Shown: positions 25,845-64,000 of the stretch, piece after piece
Numbering within the stretch: position 1 is the first letter of the stretch
Layout of the letters: every line of letters starts with the position of its first letter
From: Gymnogyps californianus
Lineage: Eukaryota > Chordata > Aves > Accipitriformes > Cathartidae
Assembly: GCF_018139145.2 (NCBI RefSeq)
Contig: NC_059500.1
Coordinates: 35,321,437-35,385,436, forward strand
DNA: 64,000 nt
Reading direction: 5' to 3'
Notes under the pieces: model-generated
The model's database searches: none
What the model was told of the DNA's origin: nothing
The model's input: only the letters and a program-made list of their open reading frames with translations
Made by a program: the position numbers and the translations under genes

Positions 25845-28077
25845 AAAGTCCTCCAATCTTTCCCGGAGTCAGGCATAAATGTGTAAGGTAAGCATAATGA
25901 CCTCTGTTACTTTTACTTTCCTACAACACTATTGCATGAACTCTAGCATCAAGTGGCTTCAGTGCATTGCCTCTCGCTGGCAGCAGATGTCCCCTCATGC
26001 CCATCACTTTGCATTTGTAAAAAAGGCTAGGAGTTGCAAAATTACATGAACAGTTTTCATCTGCTGAACAGCATAATTTTTTGACCTCACTTATTTCCAC
26101 AAAGGTCTGGGAGTATGCAAAATATGTTGCTTCTATGTTTTTGTAAATGCAAGACTGAAGGATCAAGAGAAAGTACCAAAATTCTGTGAATCTCAATTCA
26201 GTTTTTACTTTATGCTTTCAAAGAAAATTAGGATGATTATTCTTAGTTAACTTGCCAATTTATCACAAAAATCATGAGTCAATCCATAAAAGACACTCCA
26301 CTGGGATTTCTTGGCTGGGATTTAAATACATTTCCTCTCTAACCCAGAACTTGGTTTTTGTATCCATTCTCAGATCCTGGTTTTGTCAGGTTAGAGACCT
26401 AAATCAGAAAGCAAGTAAAATAATCGGAAAATTTTGGATTTGATGTCTTGTACTTGACCTGCATTTCTGAGGTAGCAGAATTCATTTCTGAGCGTGCACT
26501 ACTTTAAGTAAGCGTAAGTTCACAGCTTTGGATACTAGAATACTACAGCTCTTCTAAGTTAGTGGGAGCGGGAGTAATCCTCTTGAGTCAGTTACAGCAG
26601 ACAGCCACTGTTAGCTGTCAGAGCTACTTCAGTGGAGTTACAGAAATTTACACCACTCACCAAGAATTGCTTTGGTGGCGGGGTCTCAGGATCTAGCCAA
26701 TAATGATGTTCTTTCAAACCCTGCAAGGTACTTTTGCAGTCTTAGGGACAACAATCTGGTACAGAAGTTTTGCACAAGTTTCTCTATGAGGCAATACAAG
26801 TGTGGTTAAGGGGGAAAAAAAGGCCTTGTTTCTGTAGCTAGCCACACATGTCCAATTTTGGTTAAAATATTTAACAGAAAGATCACTTGGAAAATGTACT
26901 GTAATTTTGCAAATGGTTTTTACACATTTGTTTCTCCATATGGAATAAAGAAAGGCGTCTGGGAATGCTAGTACCACAACTCCAAATTCTTATTGTCTCA
27001 CTCACTTCCTGATGAGATCCATACACAAAAAGCCTTGAAATATGAATTGACTGTAAAAAATCCTGTTGCACAAGCCACCCGTTTCACGGTAAGACTATTG
27101 GGCAATTTAACAATGTATGATTCTTGTTTCACCAGCTGTGCTTGGAACAGAAGGAAACACAGGTAATGTTACAGCATCACAAAACTGAACACAGAAATCC
27201 AAGGAACTACTGAAGGAAAAATTCCGCAGAATCTACCTAATGGTTTCCTTTTCTTTCTACGTAAATACAGACACAATCCAAAGAATCAGACCAAGACTTT
27301 TTACCTCCCAGGTACAGAAGGAACTAAGATTTGCTTAGAATTACCTCTAAATGTTCTCAATAGTTTTCTCTTTTTGACAAAAAGTAAATGTGTTATAATT
27401 GAAAAACACAGCAAACCTACCAGGATAGAAAGTGATTGGATTACTTCACTTCCTGGTTTTGATAGCAACCATCAGAGCTGATAAAGTTGATCAGCTTCTT
27501 TGCACAGAAATTCAGCAAAAACTAGCTTTTTCAAGAATGAAGCATTTATGAGACTTTTCTCCAGATTTCTTCCCCTCCCCCCCAAAATCAAGTCTTTGCA
27601 TTTGCATCAATTGGTGGTCTCTGTTATTGATACTAGTTGGAGAAAGTAAGCTCTCATCTCACATTCTTCTCTATTTGATAACTGCTCAGATAGTGAACAT
27701 GTTTGTCCTTTCCTGTCTCCTGGAACAATAAATCAGAATCTTTGGAGAGCTGCTCCATTTCATTACTATGTTTAATCAAAGACCAACTGATTTTAAGCTG
27801 CTTTATCATCTTATGTGTTAATTAAGACTAGTGTCATCTTTTTAAATAATCAGTCAGAATATAACCCAGGAGTACAGAAATAAAAGTCACAAAGAAGAAA
27901 TAGCAACTGAAAACTGGCTTACTTGTTTTCCAAACCAAAAAGGCACAAGCTAGTCAAGTTCCAGTCCACTCCATTTCTCAGAAGACTGTTCTAAGACATC
28001 GGCTGTCCTATCCATTTAATATGAATTCCAAAGTGAAACAACTGTATAAATGGGAATTTATATGTAAAATATCCTAC

Positions 28078-28106
28078 CATTATAGTTGCAAAATTGCAGC
28101 CATTTC
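28078..28106 (-). other. Candidate 29-nt minus-strand microexon
   Basis: On the minus strand an excellent acceptor (TTTTTTTCCCTTCTCTTGCAG) is followed 29 bases later by ATG|GTAGGAT. The exon would hold an ATG and a stop after seven codons if continued. It could belong to an upstream non-coding transcript. No neighbouring exon could be tied to it. Confidence 0.2.
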
Positions 28107-31100
28107 CTGCAAGAGAAGGGAAAAAAACTATTAGGATAATCAGGAATAATTAGAGGAATATTCAGACAGAGCACAAGCTAAGTTGTGACAGTTTTTTCAC
28201 TTGAAACTGCGCACTAGCTTCAGCAGCTGATGTAAACAATTGTGTGCAGCAGACTTGCCTTCCAGTGCAAACATCCTACAGAAGCGAAGCTACAAAAACA
28301 GTGTTTCATGATGCTGAAGAGTGCACTGGAAAATTCTGAAAAGCTTCAAAAACCAAGTTACTCTTTTCTTTGATTTCAGCAGACTTTCACTTAGATTTTC
28401 AGAGGTGTCAGAAAGATCAGAATCTGTTTTATAAAGCCACCAACATTGACCCATTAACAAGGACTGCATCATTGTCTCAATTCCCTGTTCAACCCTACTG
28501 TTCAGATCCTTCTGAAAGATACATTTCAACAATTACTTTGTGCAGGAAAAGTGTGTGGAGGGGTTCTCAGTCACTTTATTTCTTGGCATTATCATTTTAT
28601 CCAGTTTATTTTATCTTTTAGATGTCAACTGCTTACAATTACTTAGTTTTGTGAAACATCTGGGGTGACTATGGATGCTTAATAATGGAGAACACAGTTT
28701 GTATTCCACTAATTGGCTATGAAACAGCAGTTGAATACAGAACTATGTTTTTACTCAGGCCTTACTCAGGTAAAATCATATGGTTTAAAGGCCAGGTAAG
28801 AATTTCAGAGCTTGAAAGAGCATTGCTCTATCAATTAAAAAATGTTTTCAGCCACATCTGTTCTGAATTCGTAGCAGTTACGTTGCAACTCTCTGGGTAG
28901 CAAACATATGCAAGGTGTTGCCTGTCAGACTTGACTAGCTCTGCCAACACATGCACACATGTTTTACCTATAACCACAAAGAATTTCAGCTTGTGTTCTG
29001 GTATGCATTACATGGATCTGTAAACAATACGGTGCCTTTCTGTGCTTCAGTAGATTGGCAAGAATGATGAGTTGGCAAAGGACTACTTTGTGTTTTTCTG
29101 GTTGAAATTTAGTTGCTTCTTTTACATGCAATTTTACAAATATATCTTCAAGGGAGCAAACTCCATGGTGAAAACCATGCATTAAAATGCTGAAGTTACC
29201 ATAACTTTTCAAACTTCTCTCTACTCTAATAACGCCATCTGAAGTCTCTTGTTTCTAAACTTAAGTATGCCAGTAAGAGTTTTACAATCACACGCTGCAG
29301 ACTACACTGCTACCATTAAAATGCAGAACCACCTAAACAGCAAAGGAGCTGAACTGAAGAAAAAACAAACAAACAGAAAAAGCCCCACCAACATCTGTAG
29401 AAGGTGTCACAGAGTCAAAGAATGCATTAATAATCAATGCTTGCTACAGTCAGCACAATGGAATTACTGAGAGCAGTGAATATTCTGCAGACCTTAGTAA
29501 AGAAACCCAGTCATCAAGGAGGAAAACAAAGATTATGTTCTCATAGACAGCTCAACCTGCTCTCAAAGCTCCTGGAAATGGTTTGTGAAGATTTACAGCT
29601 TGCTTAAAACTTGAAATAAACATTCAGCCTGAGGATGTTAAGACAGCATGGGATACTAAAATACTTTAATGCCCCATGGTGTTACATGGATGTGAGAAGC
29701 TACCAGAAACTGAGCCATGTACACCACAATGAAGATATAATCAAGAGATGCTTTTGCTTTCACCAAAATCTGCAACTATTTGTGGTCATTCCATTCCTCC
29801 TAAGGCCAATAAAAATAGCAACTGCACAGAGCACAACTTCATCCCAGTTTTGATCCAAGTTCTGCAATATCGCAGGCCTGAAAAAGTTCAACAGTTCCCT
29901 TCTACTTCTCATCAGAAAGATTTGTTGGCAATGAATTGTGGAAGAACAAGGAGGATAAATCTGTTTTTAATCTTTAAATACGATCTGCTACCTGAATGGG
30001 TTTAACATGCATTCAAGTTTAAGACTAGGAACTGGGTTCATGGTACTTGATCCAAAGCCAATTCATTAAGGCTGGTGCTGGAAGATAGGTATCTATTGCA
30101 TTTCTTTGTATCAAGAGGACGAAATTGCCATTTTAATCTTAAAAATGCAGCTTTAAATCCAGTACACACTATTCCCATAAGGTTCACTGCATCTGGACCA
30201 CACTCTAAACCTGAAATTTTGGGGAACACTTACAGTCAGCACCGTCTAGTGCAAGAAAGAGCTTTTTTCTGATACGGACACAATCTTTCACAGGCTCTGT
30301 GTAAGATCTCTTTTGAAACTGAAGCAGGAGGTAGCCAACTACCTATGACATCATGACTGTGTAATTGCCTATTCATCTGCCTATTCTTTGCAGGCAAATG
30401 AAATCTACAGTACACACTGCTCCATTTTCAAAAAATGGACTGAATTATCTTACTTCGGAAGATTCCAATATCTGACTAGAACAACCAAATTCTCACCTCC
30501 ATCTTGGACTCAAAGCACACTGGTACCCTCACAACTTTAAATGGGCAGATTCATTCTCATTTACTTTTTTTAATGGATCCCTTTTTTGAGGCATCTAGTT
30601 GCAACTATGTGAAGTGAAGGCTGCATACATCATTTTCACGCTTCTCAGTACTGCAATGCCTAAGGCTCTGTGCATCAAAATAACCTGCAAATGATGGTTC
30701 CACTGTCTGTTGTCGTAAAAGCACTCATTAGAGACCTCATTTTTATGTAAGACAGCCAGTGGATAACAGTACTGTAAAAGTAGAGGGGTTTGTACACACC
30801 AGTGTGACCTTTATGTAACCACACAGAGCTTAAAGGGCTATTTTGGCTGCATTAGGAGACAGCCTTTTACCTAGTCAGAGCATCAGAAGATGAAGTCCTC
30901 CTTTAAAACTTCTACGACAAAATTCTAAGTATGGAAACCACTGCTGACAAGAAAGCTTCTTAGACATTTTGTTTTAGACTGGAGTCCAAATCTTCAGGTA
31001 AATAAGCTGAATTGACTCAGGGTTAATATCCCTTTGCTTCTCTTCTAGTTTCATTCTCAAGAGAGGAGGCCTGCATGGTGGCAGTTAAAGGAGGTGTGGA

Positions 31101-33756
31101 ATGTGAACCTTTGAAGCCAAACCTCACGAGCTTCTGTTGGCCGCCTTACCAATGGCTAGAATTTACGCCAATTGTGTTTTTCTTTCTCGTCTTGCAGGTC
31201 ACAAGCTCTGCCTTGCATATGGTGCATGTTCTGTGTGTTACCTAAAATTCATGTCAGATTAGCCCAGTAGACCACTTTTTAAAAACAGCATATGAAACTT
31301 ACTTTTCAGCCTAGAAAAAGTCAGTCTGATGCAGACACATACCTTTATGACATATCACTCTGCACACACATTTGAATCTAGTCAGTTTGGACAATTCGCA
31401 TGTGAAGAGCTGACAGTATTTCACAATATACTGCAATTTCACAATTATTTGACTGAATTACTCTCTTCCTGAAGTGATCCTGACTTCATTGTGGTCCACC
31501 TGCTTTAACCTCATCAAAATAACTTTAAGTACAAGTCTGCCCATCGTGTCTGCCATGTTTCTAATCCAAATATGCTGTGGGAAACAGCAATTAGTCAATT
31601 CAGTGTAAGCAAAAAGTGAGACAAGAGGTAGTGAAGAACACAAATTCCAAGCTGTCCTATTTAATACAGTGCTTGTGTTTCTAAAATAAATGAGATTTAA
31701 ACTGACACAACTTGGAGTAAATCACGTGCTGTTTGGACTAAGGTTTTGAAGTAAAAGGTGGACATCAGTTCAGCTGCATATTGACGCGGAGGAGAGAAAC
31801 AGGTGAGCCACCCATCTATTTCCTTCTGCAGTACGGGCAGCCAGCCCAGCAGAAAGTTCTGGGCTGCAAATCCCCAACCTGAATATGACTTAAGTCTTGA
31901 ATCAGAGATATGTGGGATTTAACCACACAGGATACAAAATCTAGCTTTGCAACAGCAATACTGCAACACCGCATATGGGTAACTGGCTCTCTGCAAGGCA
32001 AACATTCCCATTTGAACAGTGTCTGTTAGTGGTCCCAGCAGCCTGGCTGAGCAGCTCATACAAGTTTCTAATACAAGTTTTATTCAGTCATCACAGAACT
32101 GGGCCTATCTGTTGTCAATTCTATTTTAAGACACTTAGGTCTGCCATGTATTGGAAACTCAGATGCTTAGCCCAGTGCTGCGAAGCCCACGTGGGGAACA
32201 GGCACTGAAAAGAAGCGTAAGCAGGAGACAGACTGCTGTGCCTGCGTCCATCTCTGTGGTAAGTTACCTTTTTGTTCCAAAGGTCTACCTTTGGCTGAAT
32301 ACACTTTAAAAAGAGGACTCTGGCCATTCTTACACAGTTACAATAGTCAGTAACTCCAAACAGTTGAGGTCAAATTTGGTCCCCATTGTACGCCAGGAAA
32401 ACATCATGGCATTTCCACTTTATGCCCCTTTGTCACTACAGTTGTTCAGGGTGCCATGGCACAGTTTGGGATAGCTAAAATGCACCAGTGCTCTGACCAG
32501 TAGGTACCCTTAATCCTACATAAAGCTTGCGTCAAAGATTGCGATCTCCAGATGTTTCCCAGGCAGATCTAAGACAGGTTTCCGCTGGTGAAGTTAATCC
32601 AGAGCTAATTCACTATAGAACTAGGATTAAGCACATTTCCAAGATGCAGTGGTGCATGGCTTGAGAGAACACTAAATTTATCCTGTGCTCCACTTGCCTT
32701 GTGAACAATTACTCCTCCGCATATCTGGTAAATTACAGAACTTGATATTCAGGTTCTTCTTGGCACTTGCACAGTACTCTTGCAACATCTTTCTGCCTCC
32801 CATTAGGAGTTGGGACACGATTTTTGGGCTTAATACTAAGCTTCCAACTGACTTTGGACATTTTCTGTGCTTGCTGCCAGCATCATCTTGGTTGAGCATC
32901 AGGTTTCAAGACAACAAAAAGTAAAAAAGACTAACTAGTACTATCCTGCTATTCTCCTTGCCAGCACAGGATTGCTTTCACAACGCTTTTTTTTTTTTTA
33001 AATATTTTTTGAGGGTAGCCACAAAGCCAACAAGTTATAACTAGGCACACTAAAAACACAATAATATGAGCTAAGCTTTCACCACCCAGAACGTGTGAGA
33101 ATGGTTGCAAAGACTCCCTTATGTCCCTAATCTCCTCCGCCATCATCTCCCTTCTGTGTGTGTGGTTGGAGGAGGCAGGGGGGAAGTGAATGACCCTTAG
33201 GACGTATTCCCACCAGTTCCCACATTCCTCTTCCCACCTTCCCCTCCATGTGCATATCTCCAACACAGCAATACAAGTAGGATGGCAGCAACCACTGCAT
33301 CCCCTCACAGTTATGTGTCACTTCCTACTGCCATTCTCCCCTCTTACTAGTTGATAAAGTACCAGGTCGAAAGGAGCCGGGGGTGAGACCCAAGAGTGCA
33401 GAAAGAGGGTGGACATCATTCCCTCACTTCCACTTCCAGCTCCTACTATCTGTCTCATACTTGACAGACTAAGAATGAAGAAGCCAGAGGACGAGCTAAT
33501 AGAACAAAGAGGACCAAAGATAACTGGCACTGGCTACCTCTGTGATATTTAGGAAAAATAAAATTCCTGATAGCCATACCAAGTCCCATTTTTCTGCTTC
33601 TGGAGTGACCAGAGAACAACTGCAGATAACTGGCATGCCAGCACTGACCCAGGGGAATTGAGCTGGGAATTCAAAGCAGGGTGTGGGAGACGAGTGGGTT
33701 GGTGAGGAAGGTCGAGAGTAAGAGCAGTTTAGGAATACTGTGCAACTGGAGGATAT

Positions 33757-33778
33757 GGGGGGGGGGGGGGGGGGGGGG
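33757..33778. repeat. Homopolymer of 22 G
   Basis: Twenty-two consecutive G on the + strand, flanked by GGATAT and AAGACAAAA. It can form a G-quadruplex. The count may be imprecise because such runs are hard to sequence. Confidence 0.85.
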
Positions 33779-35931
33779 AAGACAAAATTTGACACTTCCA
33801 GAGCAGGAATTTCCATAGGGCACTATCTCAATAGCTTTTGTCAGGACTTCAAGTTCAGAGATAGACTCAAGATGTTTTTCCTCTCCCCTTTCTTCCCAGC
33901 CGTAAACTGCCATTGCAAAGGACTTCGCCCTTCACCTCCCCCTCTATTTTGCTGTCAGAAGTATAGCAGCCTTAAGCAATTAACAGCAGTTGCCTTGTAT
34001 TGGAACAATGAAACTGCTGAACAATAGGGATAGGCTCATTATTACGAGAGACCCAGCCCTATGATAATCCAGACCAGGAACTCTGAATTCACTGCCAGAA
34101 GAATTACTGGTTAGTATGTTATTAACTTCACTGCATTTCAAGCTGGAAACAATTCATCCAGTGTTTCACAGAATCAACTTCTTAGTCTTCCAATCATACA
34201 CATACATGCTAAACACTGAAAGTCAGAATCTGATGTTGAGGGCAAGTAACAATCTGCAGCCCACCAAGACAACTAATGTGGCCCACTCTTCTGGGGGCAG
34301 TTTGGGACTGGGATGCATACCAGACACATTCTTTGAGGCTGGTAGTAGCAGCCATCTCCCAAGAGCCCAAGACTCCTCTCCAGCACGATGCAACGGCCAC
34401 AGAAGTACTTAACAGTGAACAGAATAATCTTCATACAGCTAAAAAACAAAAGGGACATTTATATTGTCTCTGTCTTGACTTTTCAGATAGCCTCAAACCA
34501 CATTTTTTTGCTTTACTGTGCAGAGCCTGGAATTTGACAAGTGTATCATTAAGTTCAGAAACTCGGGGAGAAGATTAACTATTACGAATTTCAGTCAGCA
34601 TGAAAGTGAAGTTCACTGATTTTAACCATTCACTACTGTAAAACTATAACTTACTGTTTGGCTTGTAGTTAGCCACAGCACCCAAGGTTTTCACTATCAT
34701 CTGTTTAATCAACTGCTGCCCCAGTTGCCAGGTTCCTCTCCGCTAAGCACGGTGAAGACTAGTGAGTGAAGCCCCAAAGGGAGCAGTTCTACGGTGCTCT
34801 CCCAGATGATCATCAGAAGTCCTTTACAGCTGTTTAGCTTCAGTGAAGCAAGTCCCAAACATCTCCTTTAGCAGCGATGTCCTTTGTTCCCTTTCCATCA
34901 AGTGCTACCTCACTTCCTAAGCAAACTTCTTTCCAGCTCCCCCTCCTCTGCACTGCCTTTTAGGCAGTCGCTCAAGTCCTGCGCAGCTGTGCACACAGAC
35001 TCAGTCACCTCCCCACACTCAGGTGCATCCGTGCAAGGTCTTCCCCAGTACTCTTTTTCTTCACAGGGTTTCTCTCTCCACGGCTATGTTCAGCTTTTAT
35101 GGCTGCTCACTTTGGAAAGACTCTTAAAGCTGCAATTTCTCTTCTTATCTGAATTTACTCGTTGTTTCCACTATGCTCTGGTTTTGCTTTTGCCGTTCAA
35201 TTCATTAGCCAAGTATCTGAACAACTGCTGCTTACAGCAACAAACTCGCCAGTTACAGGTATAGAGGCAGCAAGTGCGTGTTGATGAGGTACCAAAGCAC
35301 CGGCTCTGCCCCTCGGCCGTTTGCAGCCTGGGACGGCGTCGGGCCGAAGAAGCCTATGGGTGTGGAGAAAGCGACACCAAGATTACGCCAGCACGTTCAA
35401 CAAACAGCACCGGGTTTGAAATGTAGTGAGGAAGTACACACCAATGCATCCAAGTTCATCTTCTTATGCAAGTTCAACTTACAGCTAATTTCATTTTTTT
35501 AACACTGAAGAGTGCATCTTCCCAGTCTGGCCGCGCTCCCTGATCAGGGCCGCCACAGAAAACAGCAGTTTGTGACGACAACGGGGAGCAGTAACTGCAA
35601 AGCCGGAGCGCGGAACGGCCACACGCACTGCCAGAAAAGGCGCTTCTTTACAAACCACCATTACAGAATTTAAGAAAAGCTGCCCCAAGCCCGCCCCTCC
35701 TCCGCGCCCCCCGTGGCGGTGCCAACCCGCCGCGCCGCTGCTAGGGGCGCGGGGTTGCGCGGCACGGCCCGCCCCGGACTCTTAACGGCCCCGCGGCCGC
35801 CTGCCCTGCCCCGCCGGGCCGGAGGGGGCGCTCTCTGGCGGCCGTGGGCCCGCCCCTCCGCCCCTGACGCCGGCGTACGGCGGCGGCGACGCCCGGGCGG
35901 GCCGCAAAGGCGGAAGCGGGCGGGCGCGGCG

Positions 35932-63433
<27,502 letters not shown>

Positions 63434-64000
63434 GTAAGTGTGTTTTGGGGGGATTTTTGGCTGTTGTTGATTTGACCATGCCTTTATAGTGCCAACTTTA
63501 AAGAACTCTCCTTGCCCAAGTCTACTTCTAGTTTTACAGATGCTTAGACTGGGATATGTACACTAAATTAGGTGTGTATTAAAGGAAGAAAGTCATCCTT
63601 TTCCAACTGTCTCTATTATGCTACTAAAAAGAGTCCAAGTTTTCAAAATCCCTTTACAGGTATTGAAATGAGATTATACCTTAATGCTAGCGAGGGTGTT
63701 TGCAAGCCCTTACACATTGAAGTCATTGAAGAGTGTGTGATAGCTTTCAGTGGTACAAAGTGCTGATAAGCATTTAAAAAAAAAAAAAAAAAATCTAAGT
63801 AAAAGCATTTGGGGTGTAACTTAGCAGATACTCTTTCAGACAATTCAATGCACCTTGCAATCACCTTTAATACAATATTGTTCTTACATATCAGACTTGA
63901 ATGTTAAATAGTAATAGAAGTATTCATTATTCTGGAGGCACATAGAAAATTGCTAGAATTTATCTGAAAAATAAGGATTCTGTTTAAAATTTCCTAACAC
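63434..64000 (+). other. SPTLC1 intron 12, partial
   Basis: 567 nt to the window edge with no further coding exon seen. It contains an A run at about 63776-63793. Confidence 0.8.

Larger units (their letters stand above)
17501..35519. other. Long intergenic stretch upstream of SPTLC1
   Basis: Eighteen kilobases with no recognised gene or transposon. Contents seen: C run 19742-19751, tandem duplication 22369-22418, a CpG-rich patch 25505-25580, CA repeat 25806-25844, a candidate minus-strand microexon 28078-28106, and a G run 33757-33778. Base composition becomes more balanced after about 33 kb, approaching the CpG island. The 138-codon + frame at 23884-24300 has no recognisable features. Confidence 0.55.

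Noticed and set aside
28759..28795. Possible 37-nt + strand exon (tttttactcag ... GGCCAG|gtaaga)
   Set aside because: The signals are fair, but no partner exon or coding frame was found; too easily chance in 36 kb of unselected DNA.
32949..33308. 119-codon minus-strand frame with a hydrophobic stretch (HIIVFLVCLVITCWL)
   Set aside because: The hydrophobic run could mimic a membrane segment, but there is no supporting promoter, family or splice signal and the frame ends in a poly-Lys low-complexity tract.

Overview
The window is vertebrate, almost certainly avian, genomic DNA. It is AT-rich and CpG-poor, with one CpG island, a multi-exon gene with GT-AG introns, a CR1 LINE 3' tail, and four solo LTRs of a family that I associate from memory with non-galliform birds (an ERVL-like LTR). 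SPTLC1 lies on chromosome Z in chicken, so Z linkage is likely, but that is inference. No bacterial-type genes, tRNA, rRNA, snRNA or CRISPR array were seen.

The only gene I can name is SPTLC1, the LCB1 subunit of serine palmitoyltransferase, on the + strand from the start codon at 35932 to the right edge. Twelve coding exons (1142 nt, about 381 of roughly 475 residues) were placed by matching translated segments to the known protein and checking every splice site and phase. The last exons lie beyond 64000. The promoter is a TATA-less CpG island at about 35520-36340. Intron 2 carries an antisense solo LTR. Intron 6 carries a candidate alternative last exon. Intron 7 carries an old LINE reverse-transcriptase fragment. 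Introns 10 and 11 end in very long pyrimidine tracts.

Bases 1 to about 35500 contain no recognisable protein-coding gene. They hold three solo LTRs (3519-4103 on +, 8491-9093 on -, 16888-17495 on -), two of them with 5-bp target duplications that match exactly and one with a single mismatch. They also hold a CR1 tail (9255-9485), simple repeats including a 22-G run, and weak signs of minus-strand transcription. The best of these is a terminal-exon-like structure at about 12101-10650, with a perfect acceptor, an in-frame 30-nt intron-like segment, and an AATAAA. This may be a long non-coding RNA or an unrecognised short gene.

Most open frames in the window are short and look like chance. The items most worth testing are the SPTLC1 intron 6 alternative end (56881-56962 coding, then two AATAAA) and the minus-strand structure near 12 kb.
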